NCBI GenBank assembly: GCA_011390165.1 | Contig: JAABSV010000001.1 | Location: 35,890-99,889 of the forward strand | DNA length: 64,000 nt | Source: Desulfobulbaceae bacterium | GTDB lineage: Bacteria > Desulfobacterota > Desulfobulbia > Desulfobulbales > Desulfocapsaceae | Reading direction: 5' to 3' | Shown: one piece after another, positions 36,395 to 45,066 of the stretch | Layout of the letters: each line of letters begins with the position of its first letter | How positions within the stretch are numbered: the stretch's first letter is position 1 | Position numbers and translations under genes: made by a program | Notes under the pieces: model-generated | What the model saw: the letters and a program-made list of their open reading frames with translations, nothing else | The model's database searches: none | What the model was told of the DNA's origin: nothing

Positions 36395-37339
36395 TTACCG
36401 GGCCAGCAGTTCGAGGATACACTCGGCACAATGGCTGGCCTCGTTACGGTACTGCCCGGTCTGCCAGTCGACCTGGTCTCTCTCCCAACTCAAAAAGGAA
36501 CGGGCGAGGCCGCGGCTCAGCAGCACCTCCTGATTGCGTTGGAATTTGTTCTTCGATCGCCGCCAGGGCAACGGCAAAATACCAAGACGACAACCGGCGG
36601 CCAGGGCTTCATACATCATCGAGATCGAATCGGCGGTCACCCAGGCGACACTGCTCTCCCGGTAGCGCTCTTCGATCCAGCCGGGACCGGTATCCGAATA
36701 GGCAAAAAAGGCGGTATTGGCATGGGCCCTGGCGAGAGCGGCAAGGAGGCTCACCGTCTCGGCAGGAGTCCGGGGGGAGGCGGCGATCACCCAGCTGCGC
36801 CTGTCACTGGTGACGATCGTCTCCACCATCCGGAGCACCTCCGTGCCCTGCCAGGAGTGGCTGGCCGGATCAACCCCCCCGATCAGAACCAGCCCTTTTC
36901 CCTCCTGGTGTTCTCCCAGGTCAAGGAGGCAATTTGGGGCTCCGAGGGTAAGGACGATGTTGCCACCGGCCGGCAGACCGTCGTGCACCGGGACAAAACA
37001 GAGATCAAAGCCACCGCGCAGATGCCATCCGGGGCTCATGCAGGTTACCGCCGGTATCCGGTACCTTTTTTTGTACAGCAGCAAGGGCAGATGGGTACTG
37101 CTGCCGGTGCCAATCAGCAGCTCGGCATCAGCCAGCTCCGGCCGGGAAAGACCCAGCCCGGGCAACCGGCAGCGACAGCTCTCTACCAGCCGGCGCAAGG
37201 GGGAGGGGCGTTCGACCGGAATTGTGCTAAGACGGACATCAAGCCGCCGGCCAAGGGCCTCGACCAAACCCAGGGTCTGTTTTTCGTGACCGGGTCGACC
37301 ATCCAGGAGGGCGGCGACGTGCAGCCGGTCGAGCGTCAT
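36395..37339 (-). CDS. ELM1/GtrOC1-like putative glycosyltransferase (DUF1022 type)
   Basis: A 314-residue protein with the family's N-terminal LLDGRPGHEKQTLGLVEAL, then ELLIGTGSSTHLP, FDLCFVPVHDG and IGGVDPAS. The C-terminal half has the GT-B-like WVTADSISMMYEALAAGC. Members of this group (mitochondrial fission ELM1 and bacterial homologues) are predicted glycosyltransferases without a proven substrate. The ATG at 37339 is chosen because it removes a proline-rich stretch overlapping the upstream gene; the ribosome binding site is weak. It precedes the tandem glycosyltransferase on the same strand, so the two probably serve one glycan. Confidence 0.8.
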   Translation of the reverse strand: MTLDRLHVAALLDGRPGHEKQTLGLVEALGRRLDVRLSTIPVERPSPLRRLVESCRCRLPGLGLSRPELADAELLIGTGSSTHLPLLLYKKRYRIPAVTCMSPGWHLRGGFDLCFVPVHDGLPAGGNIVLTLGAPNCLLDLGEHQEGKGLVLIGGVDPASHSWQGTEVLRMVETIVTSDRRSWVIAASPRTPAETVSLLAALARAHANTAFFAYSDTGPGWIEERYRESSVAWVTADSISMMYEALAAGCRLGILPLPWRRSKNKFQRNQEVLLSRGLARSFLSWERDQVDWQTGQYRNEASHCAECILELLAR

Positions 37340-37406
37340 CGCCGGGGCCGGCGGGAACCAGGTAAGAGGCCCGGACCACCGTACCGGCCAGCGGAGGTTC
37401 TGTTCT

Positions 37407-39653
37407 TCATGATCGGGAGGCAACGGCGGTTGCCGGTGGCGGACGCCGCACCGCGCCACCGGCCAGTTTGACAATAATCTGGTTCGACTTCTGCAGTCGC
37501 CTGGTCATGGTCTTGAACAGATGGCGGGAAACATCGGGGTATTTCTCGATAACCTCCTCAAGCTTGTTTCCGGGGTAGCGTTTCACCGTCGAACGGCCCT
37601 GGGAGATGATGGAAGCGGTCCGCTGTTCGCCCGTGATTGCCGCCATTTCACCGAAGAACTCTCCCGGCTCGGTGAGTTCGGCAATCTTCTTCCCCCCCTT
37701 GATGACGGTCAGTGCGCCTCGAATCAGCTTGAAGAAATCCCTGTCCTTATTGCCTTCACGGATAATCACATCACCGTCCTCGTAATTCTCCTCGTCCGGA
37801 TTGACCATATAGGCGGGCAGACTCTCCTTGTGGGCAACCGTGCGGCGTAACGCCTCATCGACACTGGTGATTCCCTCCCGGACCTTCTGCAGGGCAGCAT
37901 CACGGAGGGGGGTCATCCCCTCCTGGATAGCAATCTTGCGCAACTGGTCCTCCGGTACCTCGGCGTTGATTGCCTTGGCCACCTCGTCGGTCACCTCCAT
38001 CAATTCGAAAAAGCCAACCCGGCCCTTGTACCCAAGGTTGTTGCAGACCGGACAGCCGACCGGCCCGTATACCACCAGGTCGGCCACCTCATCTTCGCGA
38101 AAGCCGACCTTGATCAACTCTGCCGGGGAGTACTCTTGAGGTTTTTTACACTGTTGGCAGAGCCGCCGACCAAGACGCTGGGAAAGGACCATGCTCACCG
38201 AAGAAGCAAGCATATAGGGGGGAATACCGATATCGACCAGCCGGCCGATGGTGGCAGGACTGTCATTGGTGTGGAGGGTGGAGAAGACCAGGTGACCGGT
38301 CATCGCCGCCTTGATGGCGATCTCGGCCGTCTCGATGTCACGGATCTCCCCCACCATGATGATATCCGGGTCCTGGCGGAGAAAGGCCTTCAAGGCGGCG
38401 GCGAAGGTCATCCCCACCTCCTGATGGACATTGACCTGATTGATCCCCTTGAAGTTGAACTCCACTGGATCCTCGGCCGTAAGGATCTTGATATCCTCGC
38501 TGTTCATCGAGTTGAGGGCGGAGTAGAGGGTGACCGTCTTGCCGGAGCCGGTCGGCCCGGTTACCAGCAACAACCCCTGCGGTTGGCTGAGGCAGCGGCG
38601 GAGCATGGCAAAGGTCTCTTCGGCAAAGCCCAGCTTGGTCAGATCGACGTTCAAGGACGATTTGTCGAGAATCCGCAGAACCACCGATTCGCCATAGAGG
38701 GTCGGCAACGAGGAGACCCGGAAGTCCACTGATCGGTTACGGCCCATCCGCATCTTGATCCGGCCATCCTGGGGAACGCGCCGTTCGGTGATATCGAGGC
38801 CGGAGAGAATTTTCAGGCGGGCAACCAGGGCATTCTTGATCGCCATGGGGAGGTTCATCGACTTGAACAGCGAGCCGTCTTTGCGGTAACGGACCTGCAT
38901 GCTCTTTTCGTAGGGTTCGACGTGGATATCGGAAATCCCATCCTGAACTGCCTTGACCAGAATGCCGTTGACCAGTTTGATGATCGGCGCATCGGAGGCG
39001 GCGAATTGCTCGCCGATATCGTCGTCACCCTCGGCATCAATCTCAAAATCGTCGGCCGCTTCAGCGACGATGGAACCGAAATCGTCAACCTGGGTGATAT
39101 CCAGTTCCTCATCCACCTCATCCCGCACCCCGATAAAGGACTTGGCCTCCTCATCGTCGATTCCGAAGTACTTCTGGTAGGCCTCGATAATATCCGATTC
39201 GGTGGAGACACAGACCGAAAGCTCCCGATTGACCAGGTTCTGCAACTCTTCCACCGCCGTACTGTCGGAAGGTTCGACCATGGTCACCTGCAGGGTGCTG
39301 CCGGCAACCCGCAGGGGAAAGGCAAGAAAGCCCTTGGCTTGCTCGTAGGGGAGTAGCCGCAGCGCGTCCTTGGAGGGGGCCTCGTTCCTGATTACTATCG
39401 CCGGATAGTTGTGCTGTCGGCTGAGAAAGTTAAAAACGGTATTGTCGTCGATATACTCAAGTTGGCGAAGGATGGCACTGAGCCGGCCACCGCTTTTCTG
39501 CAGTATCTTTTTCGCGGTCTCCAGCTGGCTCGGGGTTATGTAACCGGCCTTGCTGAGCAGTTCGCCAATCTTCACTCGACCGGCACCGGACTGGTCCTTG
39601 ACGGTCTTCTTCATCGAGGATTTTCGATCTGCGAGGGGACTGCGAAGCGCCAT
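37407..39653 (-). CDS. PilB/GspE-type assembly ATPase with C-terminal cNMP-binding domain
   Basis: A 748-residue protein. An N-terminal MshEN/GspE domain (about 25-165) is followed by an acidic linker (about 166-215) and a secretion ATPase core with SDIHVEP, Walker A GPTGSGKT at 366-373, AEDPVEF, GEIRD and a paired-cysteine zinc site (CQQC and CPVC). Residues about 625-735 form a cyclic-nucleotide-binding domain (YEDGDVIIREG, GEFFGEMAAITGEQRTASI). PilB-like ATPases power type IV pilus or type II secretion assembly. The cNMP domain suggests nucleotide-dependent control. No other pilus gene is nearby. A start at the internal ATG at residue 14 is possible. Confidence 0.92.
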   Translation of the reverse strand: MALRSPLADRKSSMKKTVKDQSGAGRVKIGELLSKAGYITPSQLETAKKILQKSGGRLSAILRQLEYIDDNTVFNFLSRQHNYPAIVIRNEAPSKDALRLLPYEQAKGFLAFPLRVAGSTLQVTMVEPSDSTAVEELQNLVNRELSVCVSTESDIIEAYQKYFGIDDEEAKSFIGVRDEVDEELDITQVDDFGSIVAEAADDFEIDAEGDDDIGEQFAASDAPIIKLVNGILVKAVQDGISDIHVEPYEKSMQVRYRKDGSLFKSMNLPMAIKNALVARLKILSGLDITERRVPQDGRIKMRMGRNRSVDFRVSSLPTLYGESVVLRILDKSSLNVDLTKLGFAEETFAMLRRCLSQPQGLLLVTGPTGSGKTVTLYSALNSMNSEDIKILTAEDPVEFNFKGINQVNVHQEVGMTFAAALKAFLRQDPDIIMVGEIRDIETAEIAIKAAMTGHLVFSTLHTNDSPATIGRLVDIGIPPYMLASSVSMVLSQRLGRRLCQQCKKPQEYSPAELIKVGFREDEVADLVVYGPVGCPVCNNLGYKGRVGFFELMEVTDEVAKAINAEVPEDQLRKIAIQEGMTPLRDAALQKVREGITSVDEALRRTVAHKESLPAYMVNPDEENYEDGDVIIREGNKDRDFFKLIRGALTVIKGGKKIAELTEPGEFFGEMAAITGEQRTASIISQGRSTVKRYPGNKLEEVIEKYPDVSRHLFKTMTRRLQKSNQIIVKLAGGAVRRPPPATAVASRS

Positions 39654-39892
39654 GATCTACCCTTTAGCAAAAGATTGGTACACCGTCGACATCAAGCCAG
39701 AAGAGGCAGGAAAGCGAGTGCCCATCGGCGACCGGGAGAGTGGCGAAATCGACCACCCGGCGGGACGAGGGGGGGGCGGTCAGAAAAGTAGGTTTGCGCC
39801 AGGCCCGGGGCTTCCGCTACCGATAGCTGCAATATAAACCATACTCATGGCAATCTTTAAAGAAAATCCTTACCAGAGAGGCGCAAACAGAC
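39654..39892 (-). other. Long upstream region of the PilB-cNMP gene
   Basis: About 240 bases without a credible gene. Read on the minus strand, it contains a GC-rich segment with ATCGGTAGCGGAAGCC followed by GGCGCAAACC, an eight-C run near 39770-39780, and a purine-rich GGGTAGATC before the ATG. I compared it with the c-di-GMP (GEMM) riboswitch consensus and could not fit it. No clear -35/-10 pair was found. Confidence 0.35.
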
Positions 39893-39922
39893 AAAAAAAC
39901 CGGTAGCTGAAATGGCTACCGG
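39893..39922 (-). terminator. Rho-independent terminator after thyX
   Basis: CCGGTAGC at 39900-39907 and GCTACCGG at 39915-39922 form a perfect 8-bp stem with a seven-base loop. On the minus strand the stem is followed by seven Ts (39893-39899). It ends the nifU-nifS-thyX transcript. Confidence 0.88.
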
Positions 39923-39966
39923 GTTGAGAAAACTCCCGCGCGGACAAGGTCTTTGAGCCGGAGGGC

Positions 39967-40890
39967 TCAGAGACAGGGGAATCTTTGGCGCATAGCCGCA
40001 GCCAGGGGGATCATGATCTGCCGCATTGACGGTTCAGCCCCGGCGGAGGTGCGCAGGGCCAGGATATGCCTCCATTCGGCGAGATTGCAGTAGACAATGA
40101 TCTCGGTTTTGCAGGAGTTGGGCAGCACAGTCCGCGCCGCCTGCGGAGAAGAGGTTTCCAGAAGCTTGAGATAGCGGTTTTCAGTCAGCTCCATGGCCTC
40201 CTGCCAGATGCGGTACTCGTCACTTTCCGGGTCAAAAAAGAGCGGTTTGATAAAGGTGACCTGGTTGGAGAACTTATCCTCGCTGTATCGGCAGTAGCGC
40301 TGACTTTCCTGAAGAAAGGAGCAGGGGCGGTGTCGCACCAGTTCGTGGGTCACCGCCCGGTTGACCACCATCCGGACACTGACAAAACGGTGGCGGAGGA
40401 GCAACTCCGCCGGCAGTTTTTCCACATCCGCCAGGGAGAGGCGAACGACCTCCACACCCTCGGGAAGAGGCGGCTGGTCGGCTGTCACCTGGCGGGCAAA
40501 GAGCTGCGGTTCTTCCGTGGCCAACTGGGCCACCATCGCCATCAGCAGCAGCCCCCCTTCCCTGTTGGCAGCGAGTTCTCGAAAGGCACGGATCGAGCCG
40601 GTCACCAGCAGGCCATCGTCGCTCTGGTCGATTACCAGGTACCTTGGCTGGGCAGCGAAGAGTTGCCGCTGCTCTTCCGGCCGACAGCGGAGACGAAAAT
40701 GGACCACCGCCATCTCCAGCACCGAGTTGTGGCCGTGCTCGGCGATCCGCTGAACAAAGGGGCGTGCCGAGCCAGGTTCTATTCGCTCCTCGCTGCGGTA
40801 ACAGATCCGCCCGCAGGCCTCGAGCCGCTCGGCCAGGGGCATACGGTCGAGATCGTCCTGAATGACAAAAAACGGTTCAATAACCAGCAT
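39967..40890 (-). CDS. thyX: FAD-dependent thymidylate synthase ThyX
   Basis: A 307-residue protein with the ThyX motif RHRPCSFLQESQRY (the RHR-x7-S signature). HGHNSVLEMAVVHF lies upstream and PNSCKTEIIVYCNLAEW near the C-terminus. It makes dTMP from dUMP using methylene-THF and NAD(P)H through FAD. At 307 residues it is longer than many ThyX proteins (about 220-250), with the extra sequence mainly between residues 90 and 160. It starts three bases after nifS and appears to be the last gene of the nifUS operon. Confidence 0.95.
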   Translation of the reverse strand: MLVIEPFFVIQDDLDRMPLAERLEACGRICYRSEERIEPGSARPFVQRIAEHGHNSVLEMAVVHFRLRCRPEEQRQLFAAQPRYLVIDQSDDGLLVTGSIRAFRELAANREGGLLLMAMVAQLATEEPQLFARQVTADQPPLPEGVEVVRLSLADVEKLPAELLLRHRFVSVRMVVNRAVTHELVRHRPCSFLQESQRYCRYSEDKFSNQVTFIKPLFFDPESDEYRIWQEAMELTENRYLKLLETSSPQAARTVLPNSCKTEIIVYCNLAEWRHILALRTSAGAEPSMRQIMIPLAAAMRQRFPCL

Positions 40891-40893
40891 TCT

Positions 40894-42075
40894 CTACCCC
40901 TTCCAGAACGGTGACATCTTGCGCAAAGAATCGATTATGTTCGGCATCTTCTCGAGCACAAAGGCGATCTCCTCTTCGCTGTTGTAGACGCTTAAGGAAA
41001 AGCGGATCGAGCCGTGGGCAGCGGTGAACGGCACCCCCATCGCCCGCAGGACGTGGGATGGTTCCAGGCTGCCGGAGGTACAGGCAGAGCCCGAAGAGGC
41101 GCAGATCCGCTGTTGGTTCATATGGAGCAGAATGGCCTCTCCTTCGACAAATTCAAAGCTGATATTGGCGGTGTTGGGAAGTCGGCTTGTCTTGTGGCCG
41201 TTGAGCAGCGATTTGGGTATAGCGGTCAGCAACCCCTCCTCCAGGGTGTCGCGCATCGCCTTTACCCGACTGTTTTCTTCGTCCATCTTGGCCGCAGCAA
41301 GTTCACAGGCCTTTCCCAGCCCGACGATACTGGCGACATTCTCGGTGCCACCTCGTCGGCCATGCTCCTGATGCCCGCCGGTCATGAAGGGGACAAAGAG
41401 TGTCCCCCGCTTGATGTAGAGAACCCCCACCCCTTTCGGTGCATGGAGTTTGTGCCCAGAGAGGGCGAGCATGTCGATATCGAGTTGCCGCAGGTTGATG
41501 GGGATCTTGCCCACCGCCTGAACCGCATCGGTGTGGAAGAGAATCCCCCGCTGCCGGGCCATTCTGGCCATCTCCTCGACCGGATAGATCACCCCGGTTT
41601 CGTTGTTGGCCCACATGACGCTGACAATGGCGGTATCTTCTCGGAGGGCCTCTTCGTACTCGGCCATGTCCAGCATCCCCTCGGCATCCACCTTCAGCCG
41701 GGTGACCCGGTATTTGTGGCCGGTTATGGCGGTCAGGTTTTCGCAGAGGTTCTTCACTGCCGGGTGCTCAACCCGGGTGGTGATCACATGCCGCTTTTCC
41801 GGATAGGTCCGCAGCGCCGAAAGGATGGCGGCAGAATCACTTTCTGTGCCACAACTGGTGAAGGTGATCTCCTCGGGGTCGGCACCGAGCAGGGCGGCAA
41901 CCTGGCACCTGGCAGTGTGCACCGCCTCGGCAACCTGACCTCCGAAGGTGTGCATGCTGGAGGGATTTCCGTAGAGCTCGCTGAAATAGGGCATCATCGC
42001 CGCAAGAACTTCCGGGGCAACACGGGTCGTGGCATTATTGTCCATGTAGATGACGGCATCGGGGGCAAGGCTCAT
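40894..42075 (-). CDS. nifS: Cysteine desulfurase NifS
   Basis: A 393-residue class V aminotransferase-fold enzyme that delivers sulfur from cysteine for Fe-S clusters. It begins with IYMDNNATTRVAPEV, has PLP lysine K209 in LSGHKLHAPKG, and carries the catalytic cysteine C332 in SSGSACTSG. This is the NifS/IscS type with a short active-site loop. The ATG overlaps the nifU stop as ATGA. No nitrogenase genes are in the window, so it may serve general Fe-S assembly. Confidence 0.95.
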   Translation of the reverse strand: MSLAPDAVIYMDNNATTRVAPEVLAAMMPYFSELYGNPSSMHTFGGQVAEAVHTARCQVAALLGADPEEITFTSCGTESDSAAILSALRTYPEKRHVITTRVEHPAVKNLCENLTAITGHKYRVTRLKVDAEGMLDMAEYEEALREDTAIVSVMWANNETGVIYPVEEMARMARQRGILFHTDAVQAVGKIPINLRQLDIDMLALSGHKLHAPKGVGVLYIKRGTLFVPFMTGGHQEHGRRGGTENVASIVGLGKACELAAAKMDEENSRVKAMRDTLEEGLLTAIPKSLLNGHKTSRLPNTANISFEFVEGEAILLHMNQQRICASSGSACTSGSLEPSHVLRAMGVPFTAAHGSIRFSLSVYNSEEEIAFVLEKMPNIIDSLRKMSPFWKG

Positions 42076-42911
42076 GACTGCTCCTCCTCAACGATAAGCG
42101 AGTCAAGGACCAGCTCACGCAGCTTCTTTTCCACGTATTCCTTGATGGTGGTCTGTGATTTGCTGCAACTGGTACAGGCCCCGCGCAGCGACACCGAGAC
42201 GAAATCGCCATCGACATCAATCAGTTCGATATCGCCGCCGTCCTTGCGCAAACCGGGGCGAATTTCCCGTTCGAGCACCTCCTCGATCCTTTTGATCTTC
42301 TGCAGAGCAGTCATCCGTCTCGGTTTTTCCTTGGCCACCGGTCGACTGACACCGATGCCGGCATGCTGTTCCAGCAGGTTGCGCAGAGCCCCCTCACATT
42401 TGCCGCAGCCACCACCGGCCTTGGTGAAGTTGGTGATCTCCTCCACCGAGCGAAGATTGGATTCCCGAATGGCCCGGATTATCTCCAGATCAGTCACCCC
42501 GAAGCATTCGCAGACCACTTCCCCTTCTGCCATCGGCAGGATCAGCCCGCGATAGTCGGCAATCGCCGCCTCCAGCGCCTCCCGACCCATCACCGAGCAG
42601 TGCATTTTCTCTTTAGGTAGTCCACCCAGGGCGTTGGCAATATCCTGGTTGGACACTTTGGCCGCCTCATCCACTGTCATGCCAACCACCATTTCGGTAA
42701 GTACCGAAGAGGAGGCAATGGCACTGGCGCAACCGAAGGTCTTAAACTTCGCCTCGGTGATGACCCCCTTGTCGTCAATCTTCAGCGTCAATTTCAAGGC
42801 GTCGCCGCAGGCCAGCGAACCGACATCTCCTGTGCCGCTGGGATTGTCTATCTCGCCGACGTTGCGCGGGTGTAAAAAATGTTCCTGAACTGTATCGGTG
42901 TATTCCCACAT
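42072..42911 (-). CDS. nifU: Three-domain Fe-S scaffold protein NifU
   Basis: A 279-residue protein with all three NifU domains. The IscU-like scaffold has C35, C61 and C105. The central 2Fe-2S BFD-like domain has C134, C136, C169 and C172 (VVCECFGVT and GGGCGKCEG). The C-terminal NifU domain has C246 and C249 (GACTSC). It builds Fe-S clusters with NifS, encoded next. The ATG at 42911 follows GGAG with seven bases of spacing and gives the conserved MWEYTDTVQEHFLHPRNVG start. The 159-base upstream gap should hold the operon promoter, though no convincing boxes were seen. Confidence 0.96.
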   Translation of the reverse strand: MWEYTDTVQEHFLHPRNVGEIDNPSGTGDVGSLACGDALKLTLKIDDKGVITEAKFKTFGCASAIASSSVLTEMVVGMTVDEAAKVSNQDIANALGGLPKEKMHCSVMGREALEAAIADYRGLILPMAEGEVVCECFGVTDLEIIRAIRESNLRSVEEITNFTKAGGGCGKCEGALRNLLEQHAGIGVSRPVAKEKPRRMTALQKIKRIEEVLEREIRPGLRKDGGDIELIDVDGDFVSVSLRGACTSCSKSQTTIKEYVEKKLRELVLDSLIVEEEQS

Positions 42912-43070
42912 AGAGAACTCCAAGTTAAATAGATACGAGCAAACAGACGAGCTTCCACCTTCTGCCACCTCCGGCCAACCCGGCACCAGACCCTGAAGGT
43001 AAGTCAGAAAGCGGAAATTGCAACCATCGGGCCAGTCGCCGAGCCGCCCGGCGCCGCCCCTCAACAGACT

Positions 43071-44804
43071 TTAGAGGACCCCGGCCTCGACCAGCAGCCC
43101 CTTGGCAGCGGCCACCAACTCCTCCGTGCCTCGACGAGTCCTCGACTCGACATAGAATCGAACCTTCGGCTCGGTTCCGGAAGGGCGGATCATCAGCCAG
43201 GAACCGTCCGCGAAGACCATTTTTGTGCCATCGATGCTGATCACTTCATCTATCCGCAGAGACTTGCCACCGACCATAAGATGGCTGCCGGCCTGATACT
43301 CTGCCAGTCGGCCGAGTCGCTCCTGCAGGGCCGCACCATGGACTGCCACCTCGATGCCGTCGCGGTCGGGATAGAAGGCACCGTAGCGACTTTCGATATC
43401 ATCCAGATACTCGCCAAGATTCAGGCCAGTGCTGAGGATCATTTCCAGGGCCAGGAGGAGGCCGATATAGGCATCTTTCTCCGGGGTATGGCCAATCACC
43501 GTGATACCGTCCGACTCCTCGAAACAAACCAAGGCCCGGCCGATAACTTCCTTGAAATTCTTGAACCCCACCGCCGGTTCGAACAACTCCTCGGCAAAGG
43601 CCCGGGCGATGCTGTTGGCGAGGTTGGAGGTGGCCACCGTCTTGGCCACCATCCCCTTTTTCATTTTATACTCGTGGAGAAAGTGGTAGGCCATGGCGCC
43701 GAAGGAGTTCATGCCGATCTCCCGGTTGCCGTCGGTGAAGCGGATCCGGTCACCGTCCGGGTCGATTATGGCCCCCAGGCGATACCGTTCCGGTCTTGCC
43801 CGCAGCATCGCCACCATGGTCTGCATATTCTGCCAGGAGGGTTCCGGGGCAACGCCACCAAAGGTGACGTCGGCGCCGTCACGAAGCAGGAGCAGTCGCG
43901 GCGATCTGGTATCGGCGAACAGGCGCCGGAGATGCAGGCGACTGGCGCCGTGGACCGCATCGATGGCCACCACCAGCCCCTCCTCAGCATGAAAACCAGC
44001 AACCGCCCGGGGCATGGACAACCCGTGCCGGGGCTCATTGGCGGCGACCAGTTCCTGCCAATCGGCAAGCGCATCAAAGGGATGGAAGGCAGCTGACCGG
44101 GGCAGCCCCTCTTCCTCCTGCAGGCGATCGAGTATCGGCTGCAGATCTGGCTCTTCAAGCAGCGCCCGGGCATGGCTGGTTATCCGCTCGGTAACCGGGG
44201 CGGCAGCCGGACCGGCGTCGGCGGCGTTGAATTTGTAACCGCCATACTCAAGTGGGTTGTGGGAGGGGGTGAGGTTAATGGAAAAGGCGGCCCGCCGCCG
44301 CAGGACGGCGGCCGAGAGCACCCCGGTGGTGGACTCCCCGGCGTAGTGGACGATAAAACCGGCAGAGACCAGGACGGCGGCAACCCGGCCAGCCAGCAAT
44401 TCGCCGGCAAAACGGTTGTCGAAACCAAGAACGCAGCCCCGTGTCCTGGCTTCCTCCACTGAGGCAACCCCCAGCAACTCGGCCAGTTCCACAGAGTGTG
44501 CCACCTCCTCGTACATCCGGACGATGGCCATGGTCACCACCTGCACCGAACGAACCGATATATCCTTGCCCAGTCGGCCACGCCAGCCCGAGGTGCCAAA
44601 GGCGATGGTCTGAACCGGCGGGCGGCGATTTTCCCTTATTTCCGCCAGCAGCAGCGAGTAGGCTCCGGCCAGCGCCTCATCGCGTCCCGGACCTGGAGGC
44701 CCGTCAAGAACCGCCCGGATCAGCCCAAAATAATCACTCTCGGCATGGGATCCGGCAACCACGAATTGCGCCTGCAACGACGTTTCTCTCGTTTGTCCCG
44801 CCAT
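43071..44804 (-). CDS. pgm: Phosphoglucomutase/phosphomannomutase
   Basis: A 577-residue alpha-D-phosphohexomutase. It has FGTSGWRGRLGKDI at about residues 69-82, the active serine loop LTPSHNP, the metal-binding DPDGDRIRF and the C-terminal phosphate-binding RPSGTEPKVRFYVE. It should interconvert glucose-1-phosphate and glucose-6-phosphate or the mannose equivalents, feeding galU and glycogen synthesis. Sugar specificity cannot be told from the motifs. The N-terminal extension of about 60 residues before the FGTSGWRG block is longer than in minimal family members. Confidence 0.92.
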   Translation of the reverse strand: MAGQTRETSLQAQFVVAGSHAESDYFGLIRAVLDGPPGPGRDEALAGAYSLLLAEIRENRRPPVQTIAFGTSGWRGRLGKDISVRSVQVVTMAIVRMYEEVAHSVELAELLGVASVEEARTRGCVLGFDNRFAGELLAGRVAAVLVSAGFIVHYAGESTTGVLSAAVLRRRAAFSINLTPSHNPLEYGGYKFNAADAGPAAAPVTERITSHARALLEEPDLQPILDRLQEEEGLPRSAAFHPFDALADWQELVAANEPRHGLSMPRAVAGFHAEEGLVVAIDAVHGASRLHLRRLFADTRSPRLLLLRDGADVTFGGVAPEPSWQNMQTMVAMLRARPERYRLGAIIDPDGDRIRFTDGNREIGMNSFGAMAYHFLHEYKMKKGMVAKTVATSNLANSIARAFAEELFEPAVGFKNFKEVIGRALVCFEESDGITVIGHTPEKDAYIGLLLALEMILSTGLNLGEYLDDIESRYGAFYPDRDGIEVAVHGAALQERLGRLAEYQAGSHLMVGGKSLRIDEVISIDGTKMVFADGSWLMIRPSGTEPKVRFYVESRTRRGTEELVAAAKGLLVEAGVL

Positions 44805-44877
44805 CGTCCCCTCCTCTGGTCGGGTTTGCTTGCTGGTCGAGTTTTTTTACCTCCGGCATCCTCCGGCCGCTGCGGCT

Positions 44878-45066
44878 TCAGGAGCCGGGTTCTTCCGACA
44901 GTGGCAGGGCCTTCTCCACCAGCATTACCGGGATGCCGTCGCGGATCTCATACCAGAGCCGGCAGGCAGCACAGACCAACCCCTCGCCCTTTTCTCCGAT
45001 TTCCAGCCGCACCGGGCCCTTGCACTGTGGACAGGCAAGTATGGCCAGTAAGTCTTCATCTATCAT
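44878..45066 (-). CDS. Trm112-like zinc-ribbon protein (UPF0434/YcaR type)
   Basis: A 62-residue protein with CPQC and CAAC pairs forming a zinc ribbon (LLAILACPQCKGPV and GLVCAACRLWYEIRDGIPVML). This is the normal length and pattern of the YcaR group, related to the eukaryotic methyltransferase activator Trm112. In enterobacteria it sits next to kdsB; here kdsB is far away and pgm follows. Function unproven, possibly a methyltransferase partner. Confidence 0.88.
   Translation of the reverse strand: MIDEDLLAILACPQCKGPVRLEIGEKGEGLVCAACRLWYEIRDGIPVMLVEKALPLSEEPGS

Noticed and set aside
39654-39892. Cyclic di-GMP (GEMM) riboswitch before the PilB-type gene
   Set aside because: A GGCGCAAACC string resembles part of the consensus, but the order of conserved segments and the paired stems could not be matched on either strand.
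40894-42911. Nitrogen-fixation cluster
   Set aside because: Only nifU and nifS are present; no nifHDK or other nif genes occur in the window, so general Fe-S assembly is more likely.
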